Source of the DNA: Rouxiella silvae
GTDB lineage: Bacteria; Pseudomonadota; Gammaproteobacteria; Enterobacterales; Enterobacteriaceae
NCBI RefSeq assembly: GCF_002093625.1
Contig: NZ_MRWD01000001.1
Span: forward strand, 1-64,000
DNA: 64,000 nt
Direction: 5' to 3'
The notes beneath the pieces are model-generated. The model ran no database searches and was not told where the DNA came from. It saw only the letters and a list, made by a program, of their open reading frames with translations. The first letter of the stretch is position 1. Every line of letters starts with the position of its first letter. The translations under genes were made by a program, and so were the position numbers. Positions 45,653 to 54,850 of this stretch are shown here, in pieces.

Positions 45653-46159
45653 ATGCGAACTCATCATCGTCATCATGCTCAATTTAGTCAGCCTCACATT
45701 ACATCCCGCCCAACTCCGGCTTGCCAGAATTCATCGGCGAACAGTGGCTTACTCAGTGAGTTCGTCTATAGTGAAAATCAACCTGCGCTGACTCAGCTAC
45801 TTTTACCCTTGTTGCATCATCTCGGTGCGCAGTCGCGCTGGTTGCTTTGGCTAACGCCTACGCAGAAATTGAGCCGACGCTGGTTAGCCCAGTCTGGTTT
45901 GCCGGTGGATAAAATCGTTCAGGTTAATCAGTTGCAGGGTATCGCCTCTGTCGATGCTATGGAACGCGCTTTATTGACGGGAAATTACAGCGTTGTGTTG
46001 GGCTGGTTACCAGAATTAAGTGACTCGGATCGCAAAAGATTACAGGTCGCAGCAGAAATTGGTGGCTCATACGGTTTCATTATGAAGCCTCTTGAGGAGC
46101 GATTTTCCACAGGCGGACAACCCCCAGCAGTAAAAATTCACTCTTCTGTATACCATTAA
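45653..46159 (+). CDS. sulA: SOS cell-division inhibitor SulA
   Basis: 168 residues from the ATG at 45653, just after the LexA box; in-frame starts upstream of the box are rejected. The core reads SRWLLWLTPTQKLSRRWLAQ, matching the FtsZ-binding fold. The N-terminus is His-rich (HHRHHAQ). It blocks FtsZ polymerisation after DNA damage and is degraded by Lon. Confidence 0.95.
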   Translation: MRTHHRHHAQFSQPHITSRPTPACQNSSANSGLLSEFVYSENQPALTQLLLPLLHHLGAQSRWLLWLTPTQKLSRRWLAQSGLPVDKIVQVNQLQGIASVDAMERALLTGNYSVVLGWLPELSDSDRKRLQVAAEIGGSYGFIMKPLEERFSTGGQPPAVKIHSSVYH

Positions 46160-46515
46160 TTCAAATTAGGAGTAATCTTACAAAAATATCGTCTTTTTTA
46201 GTTTTTTGTGCTGAAAAGGCCATCGAGACCAGTAAAATAGGGTGTTTCCGCGGTTAAAAAACACATAGTTTCGTCAACATTTTGTCTATGATGTTAAGAA
46301 ATGTGTACATTTTTCCGTTTTTTTCCTGAGCGTTATCACTTCAAGCTTGTAAGTTTCTCGCCACGTTGTAGACTTTAGTTCGCCAAGGTTGCTCTTATAA
46401 TGCCAACGAAAAGTGGCAAGTACCTAAGTGAAGCAATAACTTGGACGAAGGAATTTAACCAAGGGCTCAAGGCTTAAAGCTAAATTGCCTATTTGGATGA
46501 TAACGAGGCGCAAAA
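46160..46515 (+). promoter_or_regulatory. ompA promoter and long 5' leader
   Basis: TATAAT (46396-46401) with a weak -35 16-17 bp upstream gives an mRNA leader of about 110 nt. The end of the leader, TTGGATGATAACGAGGCGCA, is the same as in E. coli, where the MicA small RNA pairs over the ribosome site. Confidence 0.75.
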
Positions 46516-47589
46516 ATGAAAAAGACAGCTATCGCATTAGCAGTGGCACTGGCAGGTTTCGCTACAGTAGCGCAAGCCGCACCGAAAGATAACACCTGGT
46601 ACACCGGTGGCAAATTGGGCTGGTCCCAGTATCATGATACTGGTTTCGCTAACGCCTACAACGGCATTGGCAACGGCCCAACTCACGACAGCCAACTGGG
46701 TGCTGGTGCGTTCTTGGGTTACCAAGCGAACCCATACCTGGGCTTCGAACTGGGATATGACTGGCTTGGCCGTATGGCTTACAAAGGCAGCGTAAACAAC
46801 GGCGCATTTAAAGCACAAGGCGTTCAGCTGGCTGCTAAACTGAGCTACCCACTGACTGACGATCTGGACATCTACACTCGTCTGGGTGGTATGGTTTGGC
46901 GTGCAGACGCTAAAGGTAACTTTGGCAACGGCAACCGCGTAAGCGACAACGACACCGGTGTTTCTCCACTGGCAGCCGTTGGTTTCGAATACGCTGTAAC
47001 CAAAAACTGGGCAACCCGTCTGGACTACCAGTGGGTTAACAACATTGGTGATGCTGCTACCGTTGGTGCACGTCCTGATAACGCAACTCTGTCCGTGGGT
47101 GTTTCTTACCGCTTCGGTCAAGATGATGCAGTGGCTCCAGTTGTTGCTCCAGCACCAGCTCCAGCTCCAGTTGTACAGACTCACAAGTTCACTCTGAAAT
47201 CTGACGTTCTGTTCACCTTCGGTAAATCTACTCTGAAACCAGAAGGCCGTCAGGCTCTGGATCAGCTGTATACCCAACTGAGCTCACTGGATCCGAAAGA
47301 CGGTTCAGTCGTTGTTCTGGGTTATACCGACCCAGTAGGTTCAGAAGCATCTAACCAGAAACTGTCTGAGCAACGCGCTCAATCAGTAGTGGATTACCTG
47401 GTATCTAAAGGTATCCCTTCTAACAAGATCTCTGCACAAGGTAAAGGCGAAGCTGACCAAATTACCGGCAACCTCGGTTACAAATCAGGTCGTGCTACTA
47501 AAGCGCAGATCGCTGGTTTTGCTCCAAACCGTCGTGTAGAAATCGAAGTTAAAGGCATCAAAGACGTTGTTACTCAGCCACAGGCATAA
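46516..47589 (+). CDS. ompA: Outer-membrane porin OmpA
   Basis: 357 residues. A 21-residue signal peptide ends VAQA. An eight-strand beta-barrel (to about residue 195) is followed by a Pro/Ala hinge ([14 protein letters not shown]) and an OmpA-like peptidoglycan-binding domain with [20 protein letters not shown]. It tethers the outer membrane to the cell wall. Codon use is strongly biased, as expected of a highly expressed gene. Confidence 0.98.
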   Translation: MKKTAIALAVALAGFATVAQAAPKDNTWYTGGKLGWSQYHDTGFANAYNGIGNGPTHDSQLGAGAFLGYQANPYLGFELGYDWLGRMAYKGSVNNGAFKAQGVQLAAKLSYPLTDDLDIYTRLGGMVWRADAKGNFGNGNRVSDNDTGVSPLAAVGFEYAVTKNWATRLDYQWVNNIGDAATVGARPDNATLSVGVSYRFGQDDAVAPVVAPAPAPAPVVQTHKFTLKSDVLFTFGKSTLKPEGRQALDQLYTQLSSLDPKDGSVVVLGYTDPVGSEASNQKLSEQRAQSVVDYLVSKGIPSNKISAQGKGEADQITGNLGYKSGRATKAQIAGFAPNRRVEIEVKGIKDVVTQPQA

Positions 47590-47622
47590 GTAATAGCGCT
47601 ATCTTTTGATAGACCTCGCTTC

Positions 47623-47652
47623 AAAAAACCCCGCATTGCGGGGTTTTTTTTA
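47623..47652 (+). terminator. Terminator of ompA
   Basis: AAAAAACCCCGCA-t-TGCGGGGTTTTTTTT. Confidence 0.93.
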
Positions 47653-47708
47653 TGGGCTAAAAACAGAAACGCGCAGTAAAAACGGAAAGGATCAGGCCGA
47701 AGCCTGAC

Positions 47709-48167
47709 TTAGCTTTGTTTATTGTCGAGGATCTGCTGCAGATCCTGTTTTAGCGAGGACATTTGTGTCGCGTACTTCTCTTTACGCTCGGCATCTTCCA
47801 GCAGTTGGACGATAGTATCAGACAGAGTTACCCCTCGGCGCTGAGCTAACGCAGCCAGTCGCTGCCAAACCAAAAACTCAAGGTCAATAGACTTTTTACG
47901 GGTGTGCTGATGCTCAGAGTTAAAGTGGCGTTTACGTCGTGCGCGAATAGTCTGCTTCAAACGATTGTCTAAAGCCTTGCTCATGTGGGCATCTATCCAC
48001 TCAAGAACTTTAACCGGCTCGTTTTCAAGCTTAAGTAGCTGCTGCACAGCATCCTCGGCCGCACTGTTCTCAACGTGGCGAGTGATCCTTTCGCCTTCCC
48101 GGTGTTTTTTTACCAGATACTTCCATTTCCAACCGCTCTCAAGGTTTTCCAGTTGCTGATATTTCAT
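47709..48167 (-). CDS. matP: Macrodomain Ter protein MatP
   Basis: 152 residues from the ATG at 48167 ([20 protein letters not shown]), the standard N-terminus; a start seven codons upstream is rejected. An N-terminal helical domain is followed by a ribbon-helix-helix ([20 protein letters not shown]) and a C-terminal coiled coil that forms tetramers. MatP binds matS sites and condenses the replication-terminus region. No exact matS site was noticed in the window. Confidence 0.96.
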   Translation of the reverse strand: MKYQQLENLESGWKWKYLVKKHREGERITRHVENSAAEDAVQQLLKLENEPVKVLEWIDAHMSKALDNRLKQTIRARRKRHFNSEHQHTRKKSIDLEFLVWQRLAALAQRRGVTLSDTIVQLLEDAERKEKYATQMSSLKQDLQQILDNKQS

Positions 48168-48388
48168 CGCAAGCTCTTCTGTGACCATGTAACGAAGGTA
48201 AGCATAGCAGCTTTATGTCACTTTTAACCCGAAATATGTCACTACATCGCGGGAATCAAAGTGGTTATTTTTCACCCATAAACTGCATAATGTCACATCT
48301 GAACGCGCTTAGCGCGACTCTGGTTCTATGCAGCAGGGCTTATTCTTGTATAATCGCGCTTTCCCTTTAAAAGACTACAGCTAACACA

Positions 48389-50152
48389 TTGACCAATAAC
48401 CGACTTGATTGGCAGCTCTTACTGCCGGATTCTACGCCATACCAGACAATCTTTGCTACTGCGGTTCAGTTGGCCCCGGTCGATTTTTCTGTGACCCAGC
48501 CGCGTCTGGAGAATGGGCTATCTCTATTTTGCCACCCCAATTCGCGTATGCGCTTTATGACGGTTAAGGCTCAAGAAAGCCGTGACTATCTCTCGCGCAT
48601 TGCCGACGTGGTCACTGAGCTATTACCGGAAGCCGAAGAACTGCTGGGCAGTGAATACCAGATTGATGGAAGAAAAATTCAGGTACAACCTGCCGAGGAC
48701 CCCAATGCGCCGTTCAGTGCTTCGGCAAGGTGTGTGTATCAGGAGTGGATTGAGCCCGAGCAGCTCTTTGGCTGTGTTCGTCTCTATAAGGACCAGATTG
48801 AGCTGCAACCCGGCTTGATTCATCAGGTTAATGGTGGTGTGCTGATTTTGTCAGTGCGTTCGTTGTTGGCTCAACCGCTGCTGTGGCTGCGTCTTAAGCA
48901 GATGCTCACGCAGGAAAGCTACCATTGGGTTTCCCCCGATGAGTCGCGTCCGCTGCCAGTAAGCATTCCTGCAATGCCGCTCGACGTTAAGCTGATTCTT
49001 GTCGGCGATCGCGTTTCACTCGGTGAACTTAACGAGATGGAGCCAGAGCTGCTTGAATCTGCTTTTTACGGCGAGTTTGAAGCTGATTTACCCCTGTCCG
49101 AAGCGGAGGACATGGAAAAATGGTGTGCTTATGTCAATACGCTGGCCGATGAGCTTGAAATACCCCGCTTGTCTGTCGACGCCTGGCCTGAATTTCTGAA
49201 AGCTGCGGTTCGGTTTAGCACCGATCAAGGATGCCTGCCCCTTTGCCCGTCGTGGATCTCAGCGCAGTTAACCGAGGCTGAACTTTACAACGATGAGCCT
49301 GAGTTGACGGCAAAAGCCTTTGATGCGGCGATTTCGACCCGCGCCTGGCGAGAAAGCTACCTGCAAGAACGTATGCAGGATGAAATTGAGTTGGGACAAA
49401 TATTTATCGAGACCGATGGCGAAGTCATTGGCCAGATAAACGGTTTGTCTGTGCTGGAGTATCCTGGACATCCGCGTGCATTTGGCGAACCGTCGCGCAT
49501 TAGCTGCGTAGTTCACACTGGCGATGGCGAATTCACCGATGTTGAGCGCAAAGCAGAGTTGGGCGGTAATCTACACGCTAAAGGCATGATGATTATGCAG
49601 GCGTTCTTGATTGCGGAATTAGAACTGGATCAGCCTCTACCTTTCTCTGCTTCGATTGTTTTTGAGCAATCTTACGGTGAAGTCGACGGCGACAGTGCGT
49701 CACTGGCCGAACTGTGTGCGCTAATCAGTGCCCTCGCGATGCAGCCTATTAATCAGCAAATTGCGGTGACCGGATCGGTCGATCAGTTCGGCAACGTCCA
49801 GCCGATTGGCGGCGCAAATGAAAAAATCGAAGGATTTTTCGAAGTTTGCCAACGCCGTGGCTTAACCGGTAAACAAGGTGTGATTATTCCTACTGCCAAC
49901 GTGCGCAATCTTTGTCTGCATCAGCAGGTGATTGACGCCGTGCGTGAAGGCCAATTCCACCTGTGGGCCGTTGACAGCGCTGCCGATGCGTTGCCGATAC
50001 TTACCGGCCTCCTTTATACCACTGTCGAAGAAAACGATGAAAGCCCTAACCTACTGAGTCTCATTCAAGAGAGAATCGCCCTGGTTATTGCACCGGAGCG
50101 TCCTCGCTTCCCGTGGCCACTTCGATGGTTAAATTTGCTATCCCGTAGCTGA
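48389..50152 (+). CDS. lonH: Lon-like protease LonH (YcbZ)
   Basis: 587 residues from a TTG start (MTNNRLDWQLLLPD). An N-terminal AAA-like region is followed by a Lon protease domain with the catalytic Ser in VDGDSASLAELCALISALA and the Lys in GGANEKIEGFFE. E. coli YcbZ is a putative Lon-family protease linked to ribosome assembly. It lies 68 bp upstream of fabA in the same direction. Confidence 0.93.
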   Translation: MTNNRLDWQLLLPDSTPYQTIFATAVQLAPVDFSVTQPRLENGLSLFCHPNSRMRFMTVKAQESRDYLSRIADVVTELLPEAEELLGSEYQIDGRKIQVQPAEDPNAPFSASARCVYQEWIEPEQLFGCVRLYKDQIELQPGLIHQVNGGVLILSVRSLLAQPLLWLRLKQMLTQESYHWVSPDESRPLPVSIPAMPLDVKLILVGDRVSLGELNEMEPELLESAFYGEFEADLPLSEAEDMEKWCAYVNTLADELEIPRLSVDAWPEFLKAAVRFSTDQGCLPLCPSWISAQLTEAELYNDEPELTAKAFDAAISTRAWRESYLQERMQDEIELGQIFIETDGEVIGQINGLSVLEYPGHPRAFGEPSRISCVVHTGDGEFTDVERKAELGGNLHAKGMMIMQAFLIAELELDQPLPFSASIVFEQSYGEVDGDSASLAELCALISALAMQPINQQIAVTGSVDQFGNVQPIGGANEKIEGFFEVCQRRGLTGKQGVIIPTANVRNLCLHQQVIDAVREGQFHLWAVDSAADALPILTGLLYTTVEENDESPNLLSLIQERIALVIAPERPRFPWPLRWLNLLSRS

Positions 50153-50220
50153 TCGGACTTGTTCAGCTTACAGGTGTTCGCTAAGATGCGTGCTTCAATA
50201 AAATAAGGCTTACAGAGAAC

Positions 50221-50739
50221 ATGGTAGAAAAACGCGATTCCTATACGAAAGAAGACCTCGAAGCCTCTGGCCGGAGTGAACTTTTCGGAGCAGGTGGACC
50301 CCCATTGCCGTCCGGCAATATGCTGATGATGGATCGCATCGTCAAAATGTCCGAAGATGGCGGGAGCCACAATAAAGGCTACGTCGAAGCCGAATTAGAT
50401 ATCAATCCAGATTTGTGGTTCTTCGGCTGTCATTTCATCGGCGACCCGGTGATGCCAGGCTGTTTGGGCCTTGACGCAATGTGGCAATTGGTTGGGTTCT
50501 ATCTCGGCTGGTTGGGCGGTGAAGGTAAAGGCCGCGCGTTGGGCGTGGGTGAAGTCAAATTCACCGGACAGGTTCTGCCAACCTCAAAAGTAGTGACCTA
50601 TCGCCTGAACTTCAAACGCGTGATCAATCGTAAACTGATCATGGGCGTGGCAGACGGTGAAGTATTAGTTGACGGTCAAGTGATCTATACCGCTACCGAC
50701 CTAAAAGTAGGCCTTTTTAAAGACACCGCCGCTTTCTAA
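50221..50739 (+). CDS. fabA: 3-hydroxydecanoyl-[ACP] dehydratase/isomerase FabA
   Basis: 172 residues, standard length. Catalytic His71 ([14 protein letters not shown]) and Asp85 ([10 protein letters not shown]). It dehydrates 3-hydroxydecanoyl-ACP and isomerises the double bond, the branch point to unsaturated fatty acids. Confidence 0.98.
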   Translation: MVEKRDSYTKEDLEASGRSELFGAGGPPLPSGNMLMMDRIVKMSEDGGSHNKGYVEAELDINPDLWFFGCHFIGDPVMPGCLGLDAMWQLVGFYLGWLGGEGKGRALGVGEVKFTGQVLPTSKVVTYRLNFKRVINRKLIMGVADGEVLVDGQVIYTATDLKVGLFKDTAAF

Positions 50740-50778
50740 AGTATATTGTTATCCAACAGATTTTTGAGTCTTTCGGGT

Positions 50779-50814
50779 AAAAAAAACCTCCGCAATGAGT
50801 AATGTGCGGAGGTT
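50779..50814 (-). terminator. Terminator of rmf
   Basis: On the minus strand AACCTCCGCA and TGCGGAGGTT form a 10-bp stem followed by a T-run. It may also end fabA. Confidence 0.85.
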
Positions 50815-50837
50815 ATCCCTTTTCTATCAGAGTCAGC

Positions 50838-51005
50838 CTATGCGTTGACTGCCCTGACCTCCATGGCTTCTCGCCAGCCTCCAAGCCAGTGTGACCGTTG
50901 GTCTAATGATTGGTAAGGACAAATTTCTTTCGAACGTCCTCCAATGCCAGCTTGGTATCCACGTGATTGTGCCCGTTCCAGGCGATCTCGTTTTTGTCTC
51001 TTCAT
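50838..51005 (-). CDS. rmf: Ribosome modulation factor
   Basis: 55 residues starting MKRQKRDRLERAQSRGYQAG and ending VRAVNA, the full length and pattern of Rmf. It dimerises 70S ribosomes into inactive 100S particles in stationary phase. Order fabA-rmf-pqiC is as in E. coli. Confidence 0.97.
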   Translation of the reverse strand: MKRQKRDRLERAQSRGYQAGIGGRSKEICPYQSLDQRSHWLGGWREAMEVRAVNA

Positions 51006-51202
51006 GCCTCGTGTCCCTCATTATTCAGGTCAAGTAGAAAGAAAACAGTGGCTCGCTGTTTGCGACCACCCCTAACAAATAGCCCTGATTCCGCCGCAGG
51101 TCAATGCGCAAATTTCACGCCATTGTCACAATATTGCGCTATCTTTATTGATTGCGTGCAAGCTAATCGCGCGGGCAAATCCTCAGGCGACTGATCGCCA
51201 TA

Positions 51203-51246
51203 AAAAAAATCCCGTCACCTGCATCAACAGGAAACGGGATTTTTTA
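51203..51246 (-). terminator. Terminator of the pqi operon
   Basis: On the minus strand AAAAAATCCCGT and ACGGGATTTTTTTT flank an about 20-base loop region. Confidence 0.8.
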
Positions 51247-51265
51247 TCAAACTAATAAAAAGAAT

Positions 51266-51847
51266 TTATCTTATTTGTGACGCAATGCTGTTAGCTTCCT
51301 GCGCCCACCCCTGAGAAAGCGTTCTGACCAGCGCATCATAACCATCCGCGTTTTGCTTCAACTCGAGATCAAAGTTGTGCTGGCTCACTTGACCATTGCG
51401 CGTGAGAGTCCATGTGCCGCTCACTATGGCTCTTCCGTCGTAACGGCCGTGGAAGCCTGTTACGTTAACCGAAAGTTGCTCCTGATTGCCGTCATTGGCC
51501 TGCTGGCCCGATATCACCCATCCTGGCAAATTACGGCCCAGGTAGGTTTGCAGGGTTTGCTGCAACTGTTGGTCGAGTGGGCTCGCCCACAGATTGTTTG
51601 CCGCCATCACATACTGCACGTCGCTGGTTTGGTAAACCAGGCCCGACGTGCCGAGGAAATCGGCAACGTTAACCTGCGAAATCCACAGTTTCGGCTGCGA
51701 GGCGGCCGGTGTTAATCCACCGCCAGCACTCGCGGACGCAACTGACGCCGTAGAACTCACCGTAGGCAACTGGTAATAGGTCTTTTTACCGTCGCTGCTA
51801 CAGGCAACCAGAAATAACGCTAAGACGACAGGTATCCATTTCATCAT
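51266..51847 (-). CDS. pqiC: Outer-membrane lipoprotein PqiC
   Basis: 193 residues. The lipoprotein signal ends in LFLVAC at Cys16. The mature part is an ABC-type auxiliary (DUF330) domain. PqiC forms a ring in the outer membrane that docks with the PqiB needle. Its ATG overlaps the pqiB stop. Confidence 0.94.
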   Translation of the reverse strand: MMKWIPVVLALFLVACSSDGKKTYYQLPTVSSTASVASASAGGGLTPAASQPKLWISQVNVADFLGTSGLVYQTSDVQYVMAANNLWASPLDQQLQQTLQTYLGRNLPGWVISGQQANDGNQEQLSVNVTGFHGRYDGRAIVSGTWTLTRNGQVSQHNFDLELKQNADGYDALVRTLSQGWAQEANSIASQIR

Positions 51848-53508
51848 TATTTGGCCTTCTTCGGCTGAGGATCATCTTGCCCAGGGGCGGCGAATACCAG
51901 CGCGTTACTCTTATGGTTCAGAGTTTTGAGCACCGGCTGCAGTTCACGCAGAGTTTCATCCAGACGCTGCATATCATCGACCATTTTGTTGTAAGCCGGT
52001 GAACCAGGTTGGAAGCCCTGCATACTGCGGTTAAGCTGCAACAGCGTTTTTTGCATGTCCTGTGGCAGTCCTTTCATCTCTTTACTGGAGACCAACGCAT
52101 TGAGCGAGTCAATGGTACGCTGCGTCGACTTCATGGTTTTCTGACTCTCGGCCAGCGTTTTGGTCGCTTCATTGATCATCGGATTCAACGGCAATGCGTT
52201 GATTTTGTCCAACGTTGCCATCAATTTCTGCTGGATTTGTGCCAGTCCGCCGCTCACCGTAGGCAGCAGGGCCTGACCGCCAAGGGTCTTAGGCCCAGTC
52301 CACGGCTTCGCGTTCGGATAGAAGTCCAAATCAACGTAAAGCGAACCGGTCAATAGGTTGGCAGACTTCAGCGACGCACGTAAGCCGTTTTTCAGCCCAG
52401 ACTCCAGACGCTCATCAAAATTAAAATCTTTACCCAGCAGTTTGTTGAAGCGCTCAGGTTCAATACGGATCAGCACTGGGATACGGTAATCATTGTCGAT
52501 TTGTCCGCCCATCCCCATCTTCTGATACGGAACTTGCGCGACGGTACCCAGACGAATGCCGCGGAACTCAACCGACGCACCAGGCTGTAGGCCACGCACC
52601 GAATCACTGAAGAACAGCACGTAATCGGTATGATTGGTGTATAGCGAATCCTGAATGCTGCGCTGGTCGTTAAAGAGCGCATAGGTGGCACTATTGATAG
52701 CCTTGGTGCCTTGATCCCAACCGTCCGGAACATCAAAGCTCACGCCGCCGCTAAACAAGGTGGTCAACGAGCCCATTTCAACGCGGATCCCCGCCGAGGA
52801 CATGTCGAAATTCACACCGCTCTCTTTCCAGAAACGTACGTTGCTGGTCACCAGACCGTCGTAAGGTGCGCGTACAAACAGTTGATAGCGAATTTGGCGC
52901 GATTGGGGATCAAAGTGACTGGTTTCAACGCTCCCTACCTGGAAACCACGGAATAACACGGGGTCACCTGGGTTCAACTGGCCTGCACGATCGCTGGTGA
53001 GTACCACGCGGATCCCTTGGGCGTCCGGCGAGGCCAGCGGCGGTGAGTCAAGTAATTGGTACTGCTCCTTTTCCTCACCTTTCCCTCCCGGTTGCAGCTG
53101 AATATAGGCACCAGACAGCAGCGTGCCCAGCCCGGAAATTCCTTCACGCCCAATCTGTGGCTTGACCACCCAAAACACCGAATCGTCTTTCAGCATTTTT
53201 TCCATGCCGGAATCGAGGCGCGCCTTAATGATAACGTGCTGCAGGTCATCACTGAGGCTCACCGTTTCTACCTGACCCACGTTAACGTTGCGACTCTTGA
53301 TAGCCGTTTTTCCGGCATCAATACCCTCGGCTGAAGAGGTTATCAGCGTCACTTCCGGCCCCTGATGGCTGAAGTGATAAAACAGGATCCAAGCCCCGAT
53401 CAACGCCGTCAGAACCGGAATGATCCACACCGGTGACCAGCGTTTGATCGTGCCTACCTCCGCTTCCCCCGAGGTGTTTTCATCTCGGTTATGTTTATTG
53501 TCCGTCAT
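51847..53508 (-). CDS. pqiB: MCE-domain needle protein PqiB
   Basis: 553 residues from the ATG at 53508 (MTDNKHNRDENTSG), preceded by AAGGAAAAATTCG. One N-terminal membrane helix (VWIIPVLTALIGAWILFY), three MCE domains (about 45-410) and a long C-terminal helical needle. It forms a periplasm-spanning channel for lipid traffic. It overlaps the pqiA end by 14 bases. Confidence 0.96.
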   Translation of the reverse strand: MTDNKHNRDENTSGEAEVGTIKRWSPVWIIPVLTALIGAWILFYHFSHQGPEVTLITSSAEGIDAGKTAIKSRNVNVGQVETVSLSDDLQHVIIKARLDSGMEKMLKDDSVFWVVKPQIGREGISGLGTLLSGAYIQLQPGGKGEEKEQYQLLDSPPLASPDAQGIRVVLTSDRAGQLNPGDPVLFRGFQVGSVETSHFDPQSRQIRYQLFVRAPYDGLVTSNVRFWKESGVNFDMSSAGIRVEMGSLTTLFSGGVSFDVPDGWDQGTKAINSATYALFNDQRSIQDSLYTNHTDYVLFFSDSVRGLQPGASVEFRGIRLGTVAQVPYQKMGMGGQIDNDYRIPVLIRIEPERFNKLLGKDFNFDERLESGLKNGLRASLKSANLLTGSLYVDLDFYPNAKPWTGPKTLGGQALLPTVSGGLAQIQQKLMATLDKINALPLNPMINEATKTLAESQKTMKSTQRTIDSLNALVSSKEMKGLPQDMQKTLLQLNRSMQGFQPGSPAYNKMVDDMQRLDETLRELQPVLKTLNHKSNALVFAAPGQDDPQPKKAK

Positions 53509-54766
53509 CGAATTTTTCCTTATTTTCAAAGGTTCCTGAGCGATCCCAAATCAAGCGCGGATCAAACGTATTAGCAGCAAACATGGTGAGGATAACCACC
53601 AGCGCAAACAGCAGTGCGCCGATGTCCGGATAAATACTCATTAACTGCCCCATTCTGACCAGTGCCGAGAGCACTGCTATCACAAAAACGTCGATCATCG
53701 ACCAGCGCCCGACAAACTCCACCATTTCATACACCACGTGCAGTCGTTCACGATCGACCTTTTTAGAACTCTTGGCATCCCAACAAAGCCAGGCAATCGC
53801 CAGCATTTTCAACGATGGCACCATAATACTGGCAATAAAAATCACCATCGCTATTGGATAAGAGCCTTCCCCCCAAAGCAGGACCACACCGGCCATAATC
53901 GTCGAGGTAAACTTGGTCCCCAGCGCCTGGGTAATCATGATAGGCAATAAGTTAGCCGGTATATAAAGCATCACCGACGTCACCAGCAGCGCCATGGTCC
54001 ACTGCAAACTGTGCTTTTTGCGTGCGTGCCCTTTACTGCCACAGCGCGAACAGACCTGCTGTTTTACCGGCAGTATCGCCATGCAGCATTCACACGACCG
54101 CAGTCCCTGAGAGAGCCCACTTTGCCCCACCTTCAGCGGCTGATGAATAGCCGGTGCCGGTGAAACCTGCTGCCACAGCCACAGCCGATCGGTGCATTGA
54201 AATGCACGCACCTGTAATAAACAGAATAAAACGTAAGGGATAAAACTGGTGCCGATACCAACCTCCCCATAGGCAATCAGTTTGACAAAACTGACCAGCA
54301 CACCGGCGAGAAATATCTCGACCATACACCAGGCTTTTAGATGAAACAGGATCCAGGCAATGCGAATGTTCCATCTTCCGGGCAAACGCACCGGCAGACA
54401 AAGCATAATAATCGCCAGCATACAGAACGCCGGAATAAGCTGTACCACCACCATAAACAGAGAAGCCATGCTGGCATAGTTGTCCGCCACCAGCACTTTG
54501 GGGATCTGAATCAGGGTGATTTCGCTGGTCAGGCCTTTAACGTTCATGTTCACAAACGAGAACATGTTAGCCAGAATCAGCATAAAGAGTGCGCTAAGTG
54601 CATAGCCAACCGGGCGTCTTCGCGGTTCTTGCCATCGCATCGTCAGCGTAGATTTACAACGAGGACAGTTAGCCTTTTGGCCGTATTTTAGCGTAGGCAG
54701 TGTCACCAACAGATCGCAATGGGGACACAATATGTGCGGGTCATGAGAGTGTGAACTCACATTCAA
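53495..54766 (-). CDS. pqiA: Inner-membrane protein PqiA
   Basis: 423 residues. Two PqiA units each start with a zinc-ribbon-like Cys pair set (CPHCDLL...CPRC and CECCMAIL...CSRC) and continue with four membrane segments. PqiA probably loads lipid into the PqiB channel. It is first in the pqiABC operon. Confidence 0.96.
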   Translation of the reverse strand: MNVSSHSHDPHILCPHCDLLVTLPTLKYGQKANCPRCKSTLTMRWQEPRRRPVGYALSALFMLILANMFSFVNMNVKGLTSEITLIQIPKVLVADNYASMASLFMVVVQLIPAFCMLAIIMLCLPVRLPGRWNIRIAWILFHLKAWCMVEIFLAGVLVSFVKLIAYGEVGIGTSFIPYVLFCLLQVRAFQCTDRLWLWQQVSPAPAIHQPLKVGQSGLSQGLRSCECCMAILPVKQQVCSRCGSKGHARKKHSLQWTMALLVTSVMLYIPANLLPIMITQALGTKFTSTIMAGVVLLWGEGSYPIAMVIFIASIMVPSLKMLAIAWLCWDAKSSKKVDRERLHVVYEMVEFVGRWSMIDVFVIAVLSALVRMGQLMSIYPDIGALLFALVVILTMFAANTFDPRLIWDRSGTFENKEKFDDGQ

Positions 54767-54850
54767 CTCCTCAATGGCGAAACACGGGAAAAACAGAAAC
54801 TCTTTACCGCCTTCCCATCATTGGGAAAGCGGTAAGAGCAAGACGCAGCT

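Noticed and set aside
48160-48200. matS site near matP
   Set aside because: GTGACCATGTAAC departs from the consensus GTGACRNYGTCAC at several positions.
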